NCBI GenBank assembly: GCA_023014365.1
Contig: JAEBUN010000040.1
Coordinates: forward strand, 1 to 64,000
Reading direction: 5' to 3'
DNA: 64,000 bases
Source of the DNA: Lepiota brunneoincarnata
Lineage: Eukaryota > Basidiomycota > Agaricomycetes > Agaricales > Agaricaceae
Shown: positions 47,757 to 58,200 of the stretch, in pieces
Layout: the number at the start of each line of letters is the position of its first letter
Position numbering within the stretch: position 1 is the stretch's first letter
Translations under genes and position numbers: made by a program
The notes under the pieces: model-generated
The model's database searches: none
The model's input: the letters and a program-made list of their open reading frames with translations, nothing else
What the model was told of the DNA's origin: nothing

Positions 47757-48514
47757 ATGGGCCCCAAGAGCAATTCCTCGTCTGTGACACTCCAGTTCCC
47801 CAAATTAAATGGTAGCAACTACTATGTTTGGTCTGACAATATGAAGGCCACCCTCCAAGCTTGACTTCTCTGGCTTGTTGTAGAGGGCATGGAAGACTGC
47901 CCTCCTAAACCCTCTCTGAGGCCTCCTGTTGGTGCTGAAAACAAGCCACTCCTTACGTCTGACCAGGGCTATAAGGATTGGATCCAATCAAAGCAGGATT
48001 ACCTATGTTGGTTGAAATCTGATCATGCAGCTATGGGTTTGATGCAGGGTGCTATTGAGTTTGGCCAGCAGGAACATGTTGCCAATGTTGACACATCAAA
48101 GGAGATGTGGGATTGTTTTTGCAAGATCTACATCACTGAATGCCAGAGCATCAATGTTCACTATTACTATCAGGAACTCTATACCAAGAGATGGGACAAG
48201 CATACCACCATATCAGATCTCATTGGATCCTTCCTGAACCTCTGTCACCATATCACAGAAGCAGGCCAGAAGTTGGATGACATTCATGTTGTCCATGCCA
48301 TCCTACTTTCCCTACCTCACTTGAACATCTGGGATGTCATCAAGCAGAACCTTTTGGATAAGGGAAAGTTTCTCACCTTGGATATGGTCACTGCCAAGCT
48401 TATGTCCATGCATGACTGTGCTGAATGTGATTGCCTCATTGAGGAGTCTGAGAAGAAGGTTAAGGCTGAGCAGCTGGCCCTGCTTGCCAAGTCAGTGGGG
48501 AATGGGAACTCCGG
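47757..48514 (+). pseudogene. Copia-type gag, truncated, with premature stop
   Basis: Starts MGPKSNSSSVTLQFPKLNG, the copia Gag N-terminal pattern (LNGSNYYVWSDNMKATL). A TGA stop interrupts at 47862-47864; a CGA-to-TGA change (Arg to stop) would explain it. The frame then continues through the Gag helical domain (VDTSKEMWDCF, HHITEAGQKLDD, LLSLPHLN) until it is cut at about 48514 by the LTR of the next element. Nothing of copia pol remains in the window. Confidence 0.85.
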
Positions 48515-49799
48515 TGATACGCCAATTTCACGCCTATACATGAATTCCGTACTCCGGAACGATTCTCTACATAGAATCATTGGCTATATCATTAAAGAAC
48601 TCTATAGAGGATTGGTACTATGTCCCGTAGTAGCCAGTTCGACCGAATTGAGGATATTCGAGCCTTGGAAGTGTTCAAACCAGTTCATTATCACTAAGCT
48701 TAGTGAACCAAACTATCGGAACGCTTTCCAGAGGGATTCAGGACTCTACATAGTCTATCGAGTATACTCCAGTCGCATCAAGGGACCTTACGAGCAGTTT
48801 TCTGATGAACCTGGATGCGTTTGAATATAAAGAATGTACCTAGCGGCTGTCGCAGGAGTATTACGTCGAAAGCGAGCCCAATAATGATGACCGGACCACG
48901 GAACGGAACGTTCAACGTTCGGGAGGCGACACCCGATGCCCAAAACCCTAGAAATATCAAAGACTCCTAATTAATGAGTGCTTTGTGGGTCCTGGCACCT
49001 CGGCCTATTGCTTAACTGAGATTAATTACAACGGATCAAGGGACTGTCCATCCGCTATACATTCCGATCATAATTGATCCGGAGTCTTAACGCGCTCGCG
49101 TGGACGCAGAATAATGCAGACGAGCACGAAATACGTCTGGCTGGATTGCCATTTGTTAATCAGAGAAAAACCCATAACCCAGGGCAAGGTAGAAATGCTG
49201 CCGAACCTTCCAAAATGTTCTACAGTGCCTGTAACAATTAAGCTTATTGTTTTCTATTTCATATTTACTATCTCTCGTATGTATCTAAACAATATAAATA
49301 CGGTCGCACTTGTTCGTGGAGAAGCAAGAGGTCTCACCCCCGCTTCCACACGCAAGTCTGCGAGCCGTGATCAAGAACGGTTTCAGAGGGCTATTTAGTG
49401 TGCGTCGTTAAGTGTGAATTCTTCGGTCGTCGACCAACCCAGAGACAGAGACAGAGACCAGAGTTCAGAGTTTAGAGTTCCAGAGTGCTAGAGACAGAGA
49501 CAGAGACAGAGACCAGAGACCAGAGACTAGAGACCCCGCGCTTTGAATTGACAGGGATTGTCCTTTCATTGTTGCACCGTACGGCTAAGATAACTTCAAC
49601 GGCTGTTCGTTAACCTCTAAAACACTACTCTCTTGAATTTCGCTGTCAGAACGCACCCCCAGAACACCCTAAAAGACGAAACTGTTCCTTATCTATCTCA
49701 TTCCACTTGTATTAGCTTAAGCTTATCGAATTTCGGCTAAGCTTAGTGAAAACAAGCCCACTATCCATATTAAAACATACGAATGTTTTTACCTTTTCA
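48515..49799 (+). mobile_element. Long LTR of a second Ty3/gypsy element
   Basis: Probable 1285-bp LTR beginning TGATACGCC just inside the broken copia gag and ending CCTTTTCA. It is followed by two bases and TGGAGCCCACCGCGAG, which fits a tRNA-type primer-binding site. An AATATAAATA box is near 49290 and a GAGACA microsatellite at about 49440-49540. The ends are inferred from the junction and the binding site, since the partner LTR lies outside the window. Confidence 0.55.
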
Positions 49800-49801
49800 T
49801 C

Positions 49802-49817
49802 TGGAGCCCACCGCGAG
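49802..49817 (+). promoter_or_regulatory. Probable tRNA primer-binding site of gypsy element 2
   Basis: TGGAGCCCACCGCGAG starts two bases after the inferred LTR end and begins TGG, complementary to the CCA tail of a tRNA. Which tRNA was not determined. Confidence 0.5.
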
Positions 49818-50365
49818 GGGGGTTTTCAGTTGAATTTCACGAGACAAAACACCAAAAGACTTGGACACTGGCCCGCCTTTCACCTGCGAAGCAGAAAAAG
49901 GTTCAAGCAAAGACCGTAAAGTCACCCAAAACGTCCTTCGAGAGCAGTCTCAGGAAGGTCGACCCACCAAAACAGAGAACTACTCGGAACTCCAATCGTC
50001 CAGAAGGTTCTGAAGGCCTCATCGCCGCTAGTACCTCTCGAAAGCGAAAAGATCCCGTTAGCGCTTTAGCTGCGAACACAGCGAGTGGTTCAGCAGTTGC
50101 AGCTTTGAGAGAAGCCGTACCGCCGATCTCTACTGCTCCCAGAATTACTATAAGGCTGCCAGCCTCAGCTCGCAACATAGCGCATATTCTGCACACCGAA
50201 AACCAGGACGGTCAGACCGTTCCTACGCTAAGCTTAGCGTTACCAAACCAAAACTCGTTTCATACGAACCCTTTTGGTGCCCCCACGGTACCACAGATAT
50301 CACAGTCAACTCCGACTGTACAGACAAACCAAACTACGCCGTCGACGACGACTACAGCTAGAAAA

Positions 50366-51847
50366 ATGGGACACGAGCGTATGCCAATTCCCTTTAGCAA
50401 TAATGCTCCCAGGTGGGATGCATCAAAACCACAGACATTGAGAAATTATCTCTGGACGCTGGAACGTCTCTTCACGATAACGAAGACGACGGACGAGGCA
50501 GAAAGAATAAATTGGGCGGTGTCATATGTGGACCAGGATATCCGTGAAGAGTGGATGAGTTTTGCGGAGTTCTTAGCAGGAAGCTGGACAGGCTTCGTAG
50601 AGAGATTAAAGAAAGAGTATCCCGAGGCTGTGGCAGCCGAGCAGGGCTCAGTGCGACACTTGAGGGAACTCTGCGCAGAGAGTAGAGGCATTGCGATGAA
50701 TGAGGAGCATAAAGTCTTGGACTTTAAAAGGCGATTCATTCTCGAAGCAGAGAAGTGTCTAAAGTCGCCGGCGGTAGTCTCGAACCGAGAGCTAGTCGAG
50801 TTATTTACGAGCGCACTGGACTTGGTGTTCCAGGATGTGCTCAATGCGAGATTAGCGATCACCGGGGCGCGTAGAACCGCAAGTGATGGGTCGGCACTGA
50901 CTGCGAAGGATTTACGCGAAGAGGACCCCTATGATTGGAGGATTGTCGTGGATAAAGCTGTCGAAATTTCGATTGGCAAAACACTTATGCGATCCCTTCA
51001 TCAGGATTTGAGGCCGGTAAACTCGGCATCGATGAGCCATCCACCTGCGACGTCTGGAACAGGGACTTATGACCCGGTGGTAAAGCGAGAACTGCAAAGC
51101 TTAAAGCAGAAATTTCAGGATGAAGTCTCGCAGATGGCAGGTGGCCTCGCTGAGCTTAAGGACCTCATGAATATCCAGGGGCATACCTTAAAAACATATT
51201 TAGAGAGCTCGGCGAAAGACGGACATAATCATGCCGGTTATAATCACGCCCAGAGGAATACCGGAAGTGGGCCGGCAGGGTCGCTTTCCGATCGCAAGTG
51301 TTTCTACTGCTGGTTATTAGGGCATAGTTGGTTATTCTGCCCGGACATGGAGGCGGATAAACAAGCCGGCCGAATTAGAGTCGAAGGGAACAAAATATAT
51401 ATGGGAGACGGCTCGAGTATCCCTCGAGGAGAAGGGCCTATTAAAGAGAAAGTGGCAAAGTACTATGCGACAAAGGGACAACTCTTCGTTCAGATACCAG
51501 AACTGCTGGAGGTTGAGCCTGAGTTACCGCAAGTACCAACGTCAGCAGTGTTTGCACAGAGAGCGTTCCCGAGGTCAGAAAACCAAAGGTCGCCAGCGGA
51601 AGAAGAAATCCGCCATCTGAAGCAGCGCATGGAAATGTTGGAGACAGCTGCCATCCACGCTGGGAGTACCCCAAAGGTTAAGCTTATGACAAGAAAGGAT
51701 GATAACGTTGAGATACAGTCTTTGGCCGAGCAATTGGCCCAGATACAGGCTAAGCTTAGTGGTCTGACGGATGGTACACCCTCGGCAAGCCAGTATTTGG
51801 ACACCAGGAGTGGCGCGAAGACTTGGAACTCGGAGTCGGGTTTCTAA
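50366..51847 (+). CDS. Gypsy element 2 Gag
   Basis: The frame is open from about 49802 without an ATG; the first ATG is at 50366 (MGHERMPIPFSNNAP), giving 494 aa. The capsid-type helical part follows (AERINWAVSYVDQDIREEW). A CX2CX4HX4C zinc knuckle CFYCWLLGHSWLFC is at about residues 312-325, followed by a coiled-coil-prone stretch (EEEIRHLKQRMEMLE). Gag packages the element's RNA. Translation from the upstream non-ATG frame is possible. Whether the element was ever complete here is unknown. Confidence 0.8.
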   Translation: MGHERMPIPFSNNAPRWDASKPQTLRNYLWTLERLFTITKTTDEAERINWAVSYVDQDIREEWMSFAEFLAGSWTGFVERLKKEYPEAVAAEQGSVRHLRELCAESRGIAMNEEHKVLDFKRRFILEAEKCLKSPAVVSNRELVELFTSALDLVFQDVLNARLAITGARRTASDGSALTAKDLREEDPYDWRIVVDKAVEISIGKTLMRSLHQDLRPVNSASMSHPPATSGTGTYDPVVKRELQSLKQKFQDEVSQMAGGLAELKDLMNIQGHTLKTYLESSAKDGHNHAGYNHAQRNTGSGPAGSLSDRKCFYCWLLGHSWLFCPDMEADKQAGRIRVEGNKIYMGDGSSIPRGEGPIKEKVAKYYATKGQLFVQIPELLEVEPELPQVPTSAVFAQRAFPRSENQRSPAEEEIRHLKQRMEMLETAAIHAGSTPKVKLMTRKDDNVEIQSLAEQLAQIQAKLSGLTDGTPSASQYLDTRSGAKTWNSESGF

Positions 51848-52086
51848 AGGGTTCGAGGAAGGAGCCGGCTCTGAAGAAGAAGGTCGCCTTCGCCAGAGGA
51901 CAGACTCCTGAGGACGCGTCGGATTCCGAGCGATCAGAAGAATCAGAAAATGAGGAAATAGGGCAGACAACGGAGGAACCAGTGCGTGCCGCAGCAGGGG
52001 AATTACCATATAGAAATGTGAAACCACTGCGCCCGGTCGTTGAGGTGCCACCGTTGCCTGTCAGAAGGATGGAACCATCTAAGAAG
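51823..52086 (+). pseudogene. Gypsy element 2, start of the next frame, cut off
   Basis: A charged frame overlapping the Gag end (KKKVAFARGQTPEDASDSE, VRAAAGELPYRNVKPLRP) that probably leads into protease. It stops at a TAG that belongs to the terminus of the inserted hAT element (52087), so it is interrupted rather than naturally ended. Confidence 0.6.
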
Positions 52087-52523
52087 TAGGGGTGCCAAAG
52101 TTCAGTTCAGTTTGGTTCAGCACCCTCTCAGCCTGAACCTGAACCTGAACCTATTCAGATTTACTGAACCTGAACCCGAACCTGAACTGAACCCCCCGAA
52201 CTTGGTTCAGGAGGTTCAGTTCAGGGTTTGAACAGGTTCGAACTTGAACCTTTTGGTACTATGTCATAAAAATGTTTATATTGGCAATCAACTAATCAAA
52301 GTTCCATTCCTTGAGCTCCCATTCCTTTGCTTCTACTCCCCCATCTAAAAGTCCAGTTTTATACCCATCTTTTGTAATTTGTAAAGCTGTAAAGGTGGGA
52401 CCTTCAAGTGAATTGCGGGGAAGGGTATCAGTATGTTTGCTACTAGAGAAAGCCCGTTCAGATGACACTGAAGAGCCAGGAATGGCTAGATAGTCTCTAG
52501 CCATAGTACCCAAGGTTGGATAC

Positions 52524-53222
52524 TGTTATGAACAGTCCAGACCGGGAGGAACAAGAACTATTGTTCGACTTTACAAGATGGGTACAGGAGACTACAGACC
52601 AACTACGGGCACAAGAATACGAAGACGAGGAAGGGGAATACTACACCGCCATGCAGGACCTGGCGAGAGAAGCAGGAATGGAGATAACCCTGGAGGATAT
52701 ATTGGAATACCCCGAGGACGAGGAAGATAACCATGGATCAACCGATCCAACCTCCGATACGGATGGAAGCACCGAGAGAATGGAGAGTGAGAATGGAGAA
52801 GACTCCATGGAGATACAATCGGGAGAAGGAGATTATGAGTCAGAGGAAAGCGATGGAACATCGCACAGCAGTAGCGAGAGTACTGACTCATTGTAAATAT
52901 AAATAACGCTAGGATACCATCACCCAGGATGTGCATCATGGTCAGGACTGCGCACGACCAGTAGAACAGCCAAGTAACCTATAACGAGTATATAGCATCT
53001 CATAGGTATATAAGGCCTGTACAAGTAGAGATTAAAGCCTCAAGCTTTAATCTTGTTAACAGCGGTCGTTTACCTCTCTGCCTTAACTTGGCGTCTTCCC
53101 TCGTTATCTCATTGAGCGCGATCCACTAAGCTCTATAAGGCCAACCGTCTCGGACACCTTGTAGAGTGATTGAAGGCCGTCTCCAGTTATCCTCGGATAC
53201 AGAAGGAGCACGGATCATAACA
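52524..53222 (+). repeat. Chromovirus 5' LTR
   Basis: TGTTATG...CATAACA, 699 bp. It holds a 122-codon frame from its fifth base (52528-52896, MNSPDREEQELLFDF to TDSL), a TATATAAGG box at 53007-53015 and a hairpin AGATTAAAGC/GCTTTAATCT around 53030-53053 near the expected transcript start. Confidence 0.97.
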
Positions 53223-53224
53223 TT

Positions 53225-53236
53225 AGATTAAAGCTT
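53225..53236 (+). promoter_or_regulatory. Putative self-priming site of the chromovirus
   Basis: AGATTAAAGCTT begins two bases after the 5' LTR and is an exact 12-nt complement of AAGCTTTAATCT (53042-53053). That sequence lies about 35 bases after the TATA box, at the likely 5' end of the transcript. No TGG-type tRNA site is adjacent. The arrangement is that of Tf1-like self-priming elements. Confidence 0.7.
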
Positions 53237-53412
53237 CCTTTGGATAACCTCCATCGTACACCCCGTGGTATCGGTACGCCTTGTCGCTACCCTTCCACAC
53301 CGGCAGACGATACGCTTTATCGCTATCCGAGTGCCAACCGTATCTGACGACACGCCTTGTCGCTGTCCGGTGATACACCCCCGTAGAGCAGGCCACCATA
53401 CCCTCTGCACCC

Positions 53413-54149
53413 TTGGTCAGACGCACCGAAAGCGTTGATAGGTCATCCACACCTTTAAGTGTTGATTGGGATAACGCACCCGTAAGCGTTGTATACAGGT
53501 CATCCGCACCTTCAAGCGTCGATTGGGATAACGCACCCGCAAGCGTTGTTTATTCACCCTCACCTTCACCTTCGACTTCTTCCCTCTTCACCCTGTCTAC
53601 AAACCGAAACGACCCCCTTGCCACCGACTACGAAGAATCCAACAGTTCTGACTGGTCGACAACCGACTCCGAACCCGACTTCACACCCCCTCCACCACGG
53701 ACCCTAAAAAGAAAACAAAACCTATACCCCTCACTCGTTCACCCTCTGGTTCCGCACCGTACCCTACACAACCTACCGAGAGAGTTCAACGTCGAACAGA
53801 AGACCCAGGATACCCAGCACCCCCAGCATCAGTTCTTCAATCCCTACCTAAACAACCACCACCTGAAAGAACTGCCACCTCTACCCGCTCAAAGCTCGGG
53901 GAGCCGATTCATAGAACATCTACCCCATCCTCCGGTCCTCAACCCTCAACAAGTACAAGAACTAGCGACAACACTTCGCAACAGAAACCCCCAAGAACAT
54001 TCTCACCCCTCGCATCACCACTTGGATCACCGGTACACTCACCGCCTCGATCCAGTTCCCCTGTACAATCCGAATCATCCGAAGTTAGCCCCACTACCGG
54101 GTCTACTCACACTTCCGACGAGGAATCCACAACCTCTGACATTAACAAT
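53413..54149 (+). other. Chromovirus leader / possible Gag N-terminal extension
   Basis: One frame is open from an ATG at 53413 (MVRRTESVDRSSTPLSVDWD) and runs on through gag to 55179. The gag frame itself is open from about 53650 but has no ATG before 54150; it reads Ser/Pro/Thr-rich. A tandem 48-bp repeat encodes SVDWDNAP twice (about 53460-53545). The two frames could belong to one product joined by a shift, or one may be fortuitous. Confidence 0.45.
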
Positions 54150-55274
54150 ATGGCCTCCTCCGCAAAAATTAACACACCCCCAACCTTTAATGGAGAGACC
54201 GACTACTTCCGCCTCTGGAAGGATGCAGTACAACTATACATCGATGCAAAGCCAGGAGCCTTTTCCGATGACAAGACCAAGATACAATTCGCCCTTTCAT
54301 ACATGTCCACCGGCCCCGCCGCAACATGGAGAGGAGCATTCTTGGAATCAAACAAAGAACTTGATGGAAGCCAGACCCTTCCGACATGGAAGAAATTTCT
54401 CGAAGGACTCGATACATCCTTCGCCCCAAACAATGTCCCCGCCGATGCAATGGACAGAATCCGCCACCTCAAACAGAACGGACGATATATCGACGATTAC
54501 ATATCCCAGTTCCAGATACTTGCCTATCAGGCCGACCTTGGAGATGGAGTGGCGGCGATCAACTATTTCAAGAACGGGCTGGATCGCCCCGTCGCAATCA
54601 AGACAATTAGCCTCAATCCAGGAAACAAACTCAGCGATTGGTTCAAGCAAGCTCGAACAGCATATCAAATACTACAAACTCAACGCGACTATATGCAAAC
54701 TCGAGGAACTCCCTCGTTTCCAACGACTTCGCGCACTCGCCCATTTAAAGGGAAAAGAAATGCTTTTACGCGCCGTGTCCCACTGCCCTATCAAGCAACA
54801 GACCCTAACGCAATGGATATTGACCAACTCGCCGAAGCAGTCTACAACCTCGACTTTGAGGACGAGCCAGATCTACTCGCCGAGGAAGCTGATGAAGACG
54901 AGGAGACCGAAGAAGACAGACTCCACCAGTTGGTACAAGAACGCACCCGCGAAGCCCTCAATGCAATCCTCACGGACGCCCAAAGAAAGGATCTCAAAGA
55001 AAAGAGATGCTTCAACTGCCGCAAGACTGGACACTTCGCCCGCGAATGCCCCACCAAGAAGACAATATATCGCCGATCCGAATTACCCCGCAATTTGGAT
55101 GCCAGAAACCGGTCAAATGCGATATCCAGAAGAAGACAAGCAAGTTATAGGAAGAAGAATTCCCTATACAACATACTAGAAGATGCAACCGACGAGGAAG
55201 TCGAGGACATCTACGAACATTTTGCAAATGAATCCAACCACCCAGATGCCCCTCTGGTTAAGGATTTTGCCTAA
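54150..55274 (+). CDS. Chromovirus Gag
   Basis: 374 aa starting MASSAKINTPPTFNGETD. It has the Ty3-type capsid pattern (FRLWKDAVQLYID, ALSYMSTGPAATWRGAF, RIRHLKQNGRYIDDYISQF) and one zinc knuckle CFNCRKTGHFAREC at about residues 287-300, then an acidic C-tail. The ATG at 54150 starts directly before the conserved domain. Gag forms the particle that packages the element RNA in the cytoplasm. Pol follows in the -1 frame with an overlap of only 13 bases. Confidence 0.93.
   Translation: MASSAKINTPPTFNGETDYFRLWKDAVQLYIDAKPGAFSDDKTKIQFALSYMSTGPAATWRGAFLESNKELDGSQTLPTWKKFLEGLDTSFAPNNVPADAMDRIRHLKQNGRYIDDYISQFQILAYQADLGDGVAAINYFKNGLDRPVAIKTISLNPGNKLSDWFKQARTAYQILQTQRDYMQTRGTPSFPTTSRTRPFKGKRNAFTRRVPLPYQATDPNAMDIDQLAEAVYNLDFEDEPDLLAEEADEDEETEEDRLHQLVQERTREALNAILTDAQRKDLKEKRCFNCRKTGHFARECPTKKTIYRRSELPRNLDARNRSNAISRRRQASYRKKNSLYNILEDATDEEVEDIYEHFANESNHPDAPLVKDFA
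55262..55274 (+). promoter_or_regulatory. Gag-Pol -1 frameshift window
   Basis: The pol frame has a TAA at 55259-55261 and gag stops at 55272-55274, so a shift must occur in these 13 bases. Gag reads AAG GAT TTT GCC TAA; slipping back one base on the T4 run gives TTT TGC CTA AGG, entering the pol frame. Confidence 0.65.
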
Positions 55275-58200
55275 GGAGACTAGCCACCACGTCTAGCCCT
55301 CCACAAAGACCTCCTTCCCTTTCCAATTCACAAAATGATATTAATGTTGTAAAGTTACAGGAATCGTCAGCACGCGTAATACATCTACCCTGTCGAATCC
55401 GAAAACACAAGTTCACTAAGGAAGGACCCGAAAGCGTGGAACTACTCGCCCTACTCGACTCAGGAGCAGCAGGAAACTTCATTGACCCCGGAATGGTCAA
55501 ACAACATTCATTCAAAACGACACCCCTCGATCGACCCATCGAAGTACGAAATGCCGATGGATCTGTTAACGAAAACGGGACAGCCACCCACTACACGACC
55601 CTCAACCTAACGGTTAACGGGAAGAATATGGAGATCAAACCAAAAGTAGTCTCCCTCGGAAGCCCAAGACTCATCCTTGGATTCCCTTGGCTCGCAGAAC
55701 ACAACCCAGACATCGACTGGGATGCCAAACAACTACGCTGGAGAAACGAACGTTGGGACAACACTATATTCCGAGAACTCATCCAATCCATGGAACCCGA
55801 TTGGATCTACAACGACCAACTCAACCACATCTCCACACTAGAGCCCACAAGCTTCGAAGAAATCAACTTCAAAGCCTCCGCATCACAATTCCTCGCCGTA
55901 CAACACGGAGAAAAGAAAAACGACGACCCAAGAAAAGTCGTACCCACGGAATTCCACGAATACCTCCCAGTATTTAGCAAGAAACAAGCCGAACGATTCC
56001 CCCCACAACGACCATGGGATCACAAAATTGAACTCAAGGAATCATTCAAACCAATTGCCATGAAGTCCTACCGACTCTCCCTCAATGAAGAAAAGGAACT
56101 CGACACGTTCCTAGAAGAAAACCTTCAAAAGGGATACATTCGACCATCCGAATCGCCAATGGCGTCACCTTTCTTCTTCGTAGGAAAGAAAGATGGAAAA
56201 CTACGCCCCTGTCAAGACTACAGGTACCTCAACGAGCATACCGTCAAAAATGCGTACAACCTCCCCCTCATCTCTCATATTCTTGACAAACTCCGAGGAT
56301 CAAAGTACTTTACCAAACTTGACGTACGAGCAGGATACAACAACATCCGCATACGCAAAGGAGATGAATGGAAAGGAGCCTTCAGGACACCCCGAGGATT
56401 ATTCGAACCCACGGTTATGTTCTTTGGAATGTGTAACTCCCCAGCAACATTCCAAACCATGATGGACTCATTATTCCGGAAACTCATCGACAATGGAGGA
56501 GTAATTGTTTACATGGACGACATCCTCATTCACGCAAAAACAAAACAAGAACTCCGACGCCTCACAAGAGAAGTACTCAAGATACTCAAGGACAACGATC
56601 TATACCTCAAAACCGAGAAATGCGAATTCGAACGACAACGACTCGAATATCTAGGAGTTATTATCACTCCCGACTCAGTTTCGATGGACCCAACAAAGCT
56701 CAAAGGCATCGCTGAATGGCCAACACCAACTACCCCGCGCGACGTACGAAAATTCATAGGATTTTGCAACTTCTATCGAAAATTCATACACCAATACGCC
56801 ACATGGGCAAAACCTCTCAATGCCCTAATGTCCAAAACCAAGAAATTCGAATGGACAGAAGAATGCCAGAACGCCTTCGATACTCTCAAGAGAAAATTCC
56901 AAAGCGAACCGGTATTAATGGTCCCCGACCGAGACAAACCCTTCGAAATCGAATGCGACGCATCACTATTTGCATCAGGAGCAGTCCTACTTCAACGCGA
57001 CAACAATGGAGTTAAACACCCAGTCGCATACTTCTCGAAAGGATTCTCACCAGCCGAACGCAACTATCATTGCTCCGAACAGGAACTCTTCGCCATTATC
57101 CGAGCACTCAAAGAATGGCGTCATCACATAGAAGGATCATCACACAAGACCATCGTATGGTCAGATCATGACAACCTTCGCCGCTGGAGAAAACCTGAAG
57201 ACCTCAGCAGAAGACAAGCCCGATGGATTGCCTACATGCAACGATTCGACATCGAAATCCGACATATCCCTGGAAAGAAAAATGGACCAGCAGATGCCCT
57301 TTCCAGACGACCCGATCATGAACCCAAGACAAGAGACAACAAACAGGTCGTTGCACTCCCTGACAAATTCTTCACCCCAGAACAGCCACAACATATCCAT
57401 ATTATCGACGAAAATACCAAACAGGAAATAAAAGAGCTGTGGAAGAAAAAGAAACAGACCGACATCGCCCAAGAAGACGACTCAGGACACCCACGTGTTC
57501 AAGGAAAACTATTTATACCACAAGATTTACACCTCAGACGCCGCTTACTACAAAGAGTACACGACTCACCCACCGCAGGACACCCTGGAATCGCAGAAAC
57601 AACTAGAAAACTCCAGGAATACGCCTACTGGCCCGGGATGCGATCATTTGTCAAAAACTACGTCAAAGGATGTGGTGCTTGCCAACAATACAAGATCAAT
57701 CGCCACCCCCTAAAACCACCGCTTCAACCTATCCCTGGACCCCGTTCTACCCGTCCATTCTCGAACATCTCGATGGATCTCATCACAGACCTACCCCCGG
57801 ACGGACCCCATGATTCTATACTGGTCGTGGTCGACCAGCTTACGAAGGGGATAATTCTAGAACCTACTGCGAAAACCGCCAACGCGGACAAGATCGCCGA
57901 AATTCTTATCAAACGGCTATTCTCTAGATTTGGCCTTCCCGAGAAAGTTCTCAGTGATCGCGACCCCAGATTCGCTGCCAAATCCATGAAAGAATTCTAC
58001 AAACAACTCGGAATCGAACAAGCACTCTCTACCGCCTACCACCCCCAGACAGACGGACAAACAGAGCGATTCAATCAAGAAATAGAACTCTACCTTGGCA
58101 TCTATTGCTCATCGAACCCGAACAAATGGGTAAAGGCACTCCCACTCCTGGAATATGTCCACAACTCGAAAACACACGCCGAACACCAACATACCCCATT

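Noticed and set aside
47889..48824. A 311-codon frame as one complete gene
   Set aside because: The first two thirds are copia gag after a stop; the last third (from about 48515) is LTR sequence of another element read by chance.
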